Assembly (NCBI GenBank): GCA_028386065.3
Contig: JAKUCV010004729.1
Location: 116,371 to 180,370, forward strand
Direction of reading: 5' to 3'
Length of the DNA: 64,000 bases
Source of the DNA: Turnera subulata
Lineage: Eukaryota > Streptophyta > Magnoliopsida > Malpighiales > Passifloraceae
Part shown: positions 60,184 to 64,000 of the stretch, piece by piece
Position numbering within the stretch: the stretch's first letter is position 1
How the letters are laid out: every line of letters begins with the position of its first letter
Translations under genes and position numbers: made by a program
Notes under the pieces: model-generated
Seen by the model: only the letters and a program-made list of their open reading frames with translations
Database searches by the model: none
What the model was told of the DNA's origin: nothing

Positions 60184-61270
60184 TTTTCGCAAAAAGCCCG
60201 AACAGAAAAAAGCCTTGACTATTGCAACAATGTCTTCTTTGAGAACATGCCAGAATTTTTGGAAGAAAAGTCCTTGAAAGCCGTCTGGGCCAGGGGATTT
60301 GAATGTCCCCCATTGAATAGGTCGCTGCCTTGACTTCCTCCTCTATGATTGGAGCACACAGACCTTGATTCATATCCTCACTTACCAGAATAGGTATTAA
60401 ATGCGTGAGATGATCAGGCCATTCTGGATTTGAGGAGACTTAAAGTTCTTGGAAATAATCTACAATTCCCTCCTCGACCTCTCTTTGTTCATCAAGCCAA
60501 ACTCCTTGTGAATTCTGGATTTTGCATATGCGATTTCTCTGCCTTCTTTGTATTGTAGAGGCATGGAAGAAAGAGGTATTTCTGTCTCCAAAATTTAGCC
60601 AATTGACCCAGGATCTTTGTTGCCAGAAAATCTCCTCTCGTCTCCAAGCATCATCCAACTCATCAATTAACTGTTTTTCACGTTCCTTTGCATCTGTTGT
60701 ATATGGCAGATCATGAACTTCATTTAGTGCATTTATCAGGCTATCTATTTGTCTTCTTGCATTCCGTTGCCTGTTCCAAAACCAATTCTTTAAAAGTTTT
60801 CGGGTGCGCTTCAGCTTATGAACTGTTCTGTATTGAATTGAGCCTTCACCGGTACTTTCCCATCCTTGATCAACAATCTGGCTGCACTGAGGGTCTTCTA
60901 GCCATACTCGTTCAAATCTGAACATCCTCTTTTCTCTTCTTCCACCACTTTCCAAAACAAGCACTAACGGTCTGTGATCAGATCCTACAAGGGTCTCATG
61001 AATAAGCATAGCAGTAGGGAATTGAATGCGCCATTGAATTGAGCTCACCCCTCTATCTATCCTGGATGTAACACAATCACTTCCTATTCTACGATTAATC
61101 CAGGTAGAGGGGCTTCCCTTAAAGCCTAAATCCATAAGCTCCATTTCCTCTAAAAACCCAGAGAATTCTGAAAGCTGCGAGAGTCTAGTTGCTTGTCACC
61201 CTTGTTTTTCAGAATGAAGAAAAATTGCATTGAAATCGCCAATTAATAGCCATGGCTCATTGTTTGCAGG
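60184..61270 (-). repeat. LINE internal duplication, copy B
   Basis: Matches 61571-62642 almost exactly; offset 1387 bp at the left edge and 1377 farther on because of a short replaced stretch (60310-60330 versus 61695-61708). Codes for the end of endonuclease, the linker (MELMDLGFKGSPSTWINRR onward, 61144-60440) and the start of reverse transcriptase. Confidence 0.93.
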
Positions 61271-61750
61271 TTTCAACGATTTGAGCTCATCCCAAAAAAG
61301 ATTCCTGCGTACACAATCAGGTGGAGCATACACTAGGGTCAAGAACCAGTCATCCTGTACCTCTTCACCTTCCACTTTAACATGAAAATAATTCTGACAT
61401 TTCACAATAACTGTAAGCTTCACAGAATTTTTCCACCAAAAAGCCAAACCTCCACCAATACCAATTCTGTCAACATAAGAACAATAATCAAAATGAGCTT
61501 GTCTTCTTAATCTCTCTAGATATTGTATTCGTTGCTTAGTCTCCATGATGTAAACCATGGATGGACGATGTTTTCGCAAAAAGCCCGAACAGAAAAAAGC
61601 CTTGACTATTGCAACAATGTCTTCTTTGAGAACATGCCAGAATTTTTGGAAGAAAAGTCCTTGAAAGCCGTCTGGGCCAGGGGATTTGAATGTCCCACGA
61701 CCTACCTTGACTTCCTCCTCTATGATTGGAGCACACAGACCTTGATTCAT
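61196..61750 (-). pseudogene. LINE junction ORF: RT start fused to endonuclease
   Basis: On minus, the early reverse transcriptase (FKSPGPDGFQGLFFQKFW) of the duplicate copy runs at about 61570 into mid-endonuclease (ETKQRIQYLERLRRQAHFDY, then YAPPDCVRRNLFWDELKSL and the catalytic LIGDFNAI). The open frame across the junction is created by the tandem duplication and is not a natural domain order. Confidence 0.85.
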
Positions 61751-62642
61751 ATCCTCACTTACCAGAATAGGTATTAAATGCGTGAGATGATCAGGCCATT
61801 CTGGATTTGAGGAGACTTAAAGTTCTTGGAAATAATCTACAATTCCCTCCTCGACCTCTCTTTGTTCATCAAGCCAAACTCCTTGTGAATTCTGGATTTT
61901 GCATATGCGATTTCTCTGCCTTCTTTGTATTGTAGAGGCATGGAAGAAAGAGGTATTTCTGTCTCCAAAATTTAGCCAATTGACCCAGGATCTTTGTTGC
62001 CAGAAAATCTCCTCTCGTCTCCAAGCATCATCCAACTCATCAATTAACTGTTTTTCACGTTCCTTTGCATCTGTTGTATATGGCAGATCATGAACTTCAT
62101 TTAGTGCATTTATCAGGCTATCTATTTGTCTTCTTGCATTCCGTTGCCTGTTCCAAAACCAATTCTTTAAAAGTTTTCGGGTGCGCTTCAGCTTATGAAC
62201 TGTTCTGTATTGAATTGAGCCTTCACCGGTACTTTCCCATCCTTGATCAACAATCTGGCTGCACTGAGGGTCTTCTAGCCATACTCGTTCAAATCTGAAC
62301 ATCCTCTTTTCTCTTCTTCCACCACTTTCCAAAACAAGCACTAACGGTCTGTGATCAGATCCTACAAGGGTCTCATGAATAAGCATAGCAGTAGGGAATT
62401 GAATGCGCCATTGAATTGAGCTCACCCCTCTATCTATCCTGGATGTAACACAATCACTTCCTATTCTACGATTAATCCAGGTAGAGGGGCTTCCCTTAAA
62501 GCCTAAATCCATAAGCTCCATTTCCTCTAAAAACCCAGAGAATTCTGAAAGCTGCGAGAGTCTAGTTGCTTGTCACCCTTGTTTTTCAGAATGAAGAAAA
62601 ATTGCATTGAAATCGCCAATTAATAGCCATGGCTCATTGTTT
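61571..62642 (-). repeat. LINE internal duplication, copy A, cut at N
   Basis: The 234-codon frame at 61817-62521 is identical in translation to that at 60440-61144. The copy ends exactly at the N at 62643, in the middle of the shared sequence. Near-identity plus a gap edge makes an assembly artefact a real possibility. Confidence 0.93.
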
Positions 62643-62643
62643 N
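62643..62643. other. Undetermined base (assembly join)
   Basis: The LINE sequence stops here and unrelated AT-rich DNA starts. Treat adjacency across this point as unproven. Confidence 0.95.
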
Positions 62644-64000
62644 GGTGGTTAATAAAATTTGATCACGGTTAATCAAGAATTATACCAATCCGAGTTAATT
62701 TTCATTATTTTCACTAATACTTCTACTACTCTCAAATTTTTATTATTGTAATTATTGTCATTTATGTTATTATTTTCCTAAGCAACAATAATAGTAATAT
62801 TATTATTAATATATTTTTGTTGCAATAAGTTACTAATTAAATTTTTAAAGAAAATCTTCGATGATTTTTGACTAAGCTTTTATTTATGAAATTTTCAACG
62901 AATTTACTATCTATAAATTCATATTGTTCTTCCCTTACTAAAAAAAAAAAAAATAATTAATTATGTCTAAGTATGGAACACATAGTTTAGTGTAGTTTCG
63001 TTCGAAATGACGTAGTTTTGGCGAAGCCAAAACATAAAACACAAGGAGAGCTGCGTTTTGACCAAGGAGTTGACTGTGGCTTGTGGACACTTAAACGACG
63101 TCGTTTTGAGAGCTGACAAGGCAAAAATAATTGCCCGACAGCATCTGTACCTCCTTCAATTATTTCTTTTCTTTTTTTTACTTTTTCTTTCTCTTCCCTA
63201 ATTTTTCCACACACCGGCCCCCTCCCCATTTCCTTTTCTTATTCCCTCTTCCTTTTCTTTATTTTCCCCTTATTCTTGTTGCCATCTCCTCCTCAAAACC
63301 GCCCCTGCTTCCTCTCCAGCCTCCACCCCTGCCTCTGCCATCAATCGCCGCCTTCCCTTCCGAGCCGCTGCTGCTAGACGACGACGCTGTGAGCATCGTT
63401 TCCTTGCCCTGCTGCAGCAGCACGAGCCACCGCCGCCGCACCTAGTCAGACGAGCCGTCCCTGCTCCTCTCTTCCGCCGCCGTTATACCCTCTCTCTTCC
63501 CCTACCAAACACCGTCGCCGCTTCTCCACCATCTTCCTTCCGCCTCTGCATCTTCTCCTTCCTCCACCTCTAGTCGCCACTGCAGCAGCCGGACCCTTCC
63601 TCTGCAACTGCTCGCAACCGCCGCCCTCAATCTTTCCTCAGCCAAACCCCACCGCTCTCACCTCTGGACCACGCTTGCTCGCACACCCGCTTCCGGCCAG
63701 TCGAGCGCCGCCCCTGGCAATTTTGCCACCGGAATTCCTCCTCTGCAAACATCCATGGATCGCCGTTGCTGTGGGTAAACCGACACGCCTTCATCCTTCT
63801 CCCCTCCTCCACCGAGACAATCCAAGGCTGGGTGAGTTCTTGGCTGTGTTTTCCCATCTTCTTCTTAAGCGTTAATAATTTGTTGGTTTTGATTAATTTG
63901 AGCTTGTGGTTGAATAATTGGTTTTTAAGTTGGGATTAACGGGTCTCAATTGATTGATTGCTGTGGGTTTCTGCTTCTTGTGGATTCGAGTAGACATGGT
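62644..64000 (+). other. AT-rich spacer, then pyrimidine-rich LTR-leader-like DNA
   Basis: 62644-62990 is AT-rich without genes. 63093-63107 is AAACGACGTCGTTTT. From 63150 the plus strand is C/T-rich with CCGCCG runs to about 63830, then T/G-rich. This succession resembles 10167-10750 in the Gypsy LTR (CTACGTCGTTTT, C/T-rich leader, then T/G-rich DNA), so a further Gypsy LTR running past the window end is likely. A host 5' untranslated region is the alternative. Confidence 0.4.

Larger units (their letters stand above)
57477..62642 (-). mobile_element. Plant L1-type LINE with RNase H, 5' side at gap
   Basis: The poly-A tail is the T run at 57477-57489 on plus. Reading on minus from 62642: endonuclease, reverse transcriptase, C-terminal zinc finger and a plant-type RNase H, in that order, with a 1.38-kb internal tandem duplication. 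ORF1 is not in the window. The element is in or next to the ECA3 relic in the same orientation. Its 5' end is lost at the N (62643), so the target duplication cannot be checked. Confidence 0.88.

Noticed and set aside
63131..63875. A host gene start near the window end
   Set aside because: Frames are composition-driven and the base succession resembles the Gypsy LTR at 10167-10750; kept only as an alternative.

Overview
This is a transposon-rich stretch of a plant nuclear genome, almost certainly a eudicot. The evidence is GT-AG introns, Copia, Gypsy, LINE, hAT and Mutator relics of plant type, a Stowaway MITE, and fragments of plant-specific genes: a CYP736A-like P450, a FRA3-type inositol phosphatase, a DUF241 protein and an ECA3-type Ca2+-ATPase. 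I cannot name the species. Two single N bases (25099 and 62643) mark assembly joins.

Layout. 1-1168: a minus-strand Gypsy LTR has landed in a P450 first exon that already held a tRNA-derived SINE. 1695-7148: a complete Copia element with a 5-bp target duplication, silenced by six in-frame stops. 7149-14000: AT-rich spacer, a first array of ACATCGATGT palindromes, then Gypsy LTRs that face each other. 14100-14600: a small gene-like unit (TATA box, 125-codon ORF, poly-A signals) antisense to a Gypsy 3' end. 15245-15701: a second, larger palindrome array with about 21-bp phasing. 16264-23301: a decayed Copia element and LTR sequence, ending inside an exon of a broken FRA3-like gene (23302-24370). 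24371-27337: a hAT element holding a nested hAT, tandem repeats and an ORF fused to LINE endonuclease sequence. 27338-28594: a 5'-truncated P450. 29713-33165: a Mutator-like relic with two convergent genes, a GRF zinc-finger protein and a MULE transposase. 33878-35492: the only intact host gene, a two-exon P450. 37219-38077: a DUF241 gene with one frameshift. 40131-43925: a 3'-truncated Copia joined to an unrecognised protein fragment. 45531-56761: a minus-strand ECA3 relic that lacks its nucleotide-binding domain. 57477-62642: a LINE with an internal tandem duplication ending at the N. 62644-64000: pyrimidine-rich, LTR-leader-like DNA.

The genes do not form one pathway. The common theme is decay: P450, FRA3, ECA3 and DUF241 are tandemly copied, cut, or interrupted by elements. 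Only the P450 at 33878-35492 looks able to make a full-length enzyme. The least explained structures are the two phased palindrome arrays, the antisense mini-gene at 14181-14558, and the convergent GRF/transposase pair.
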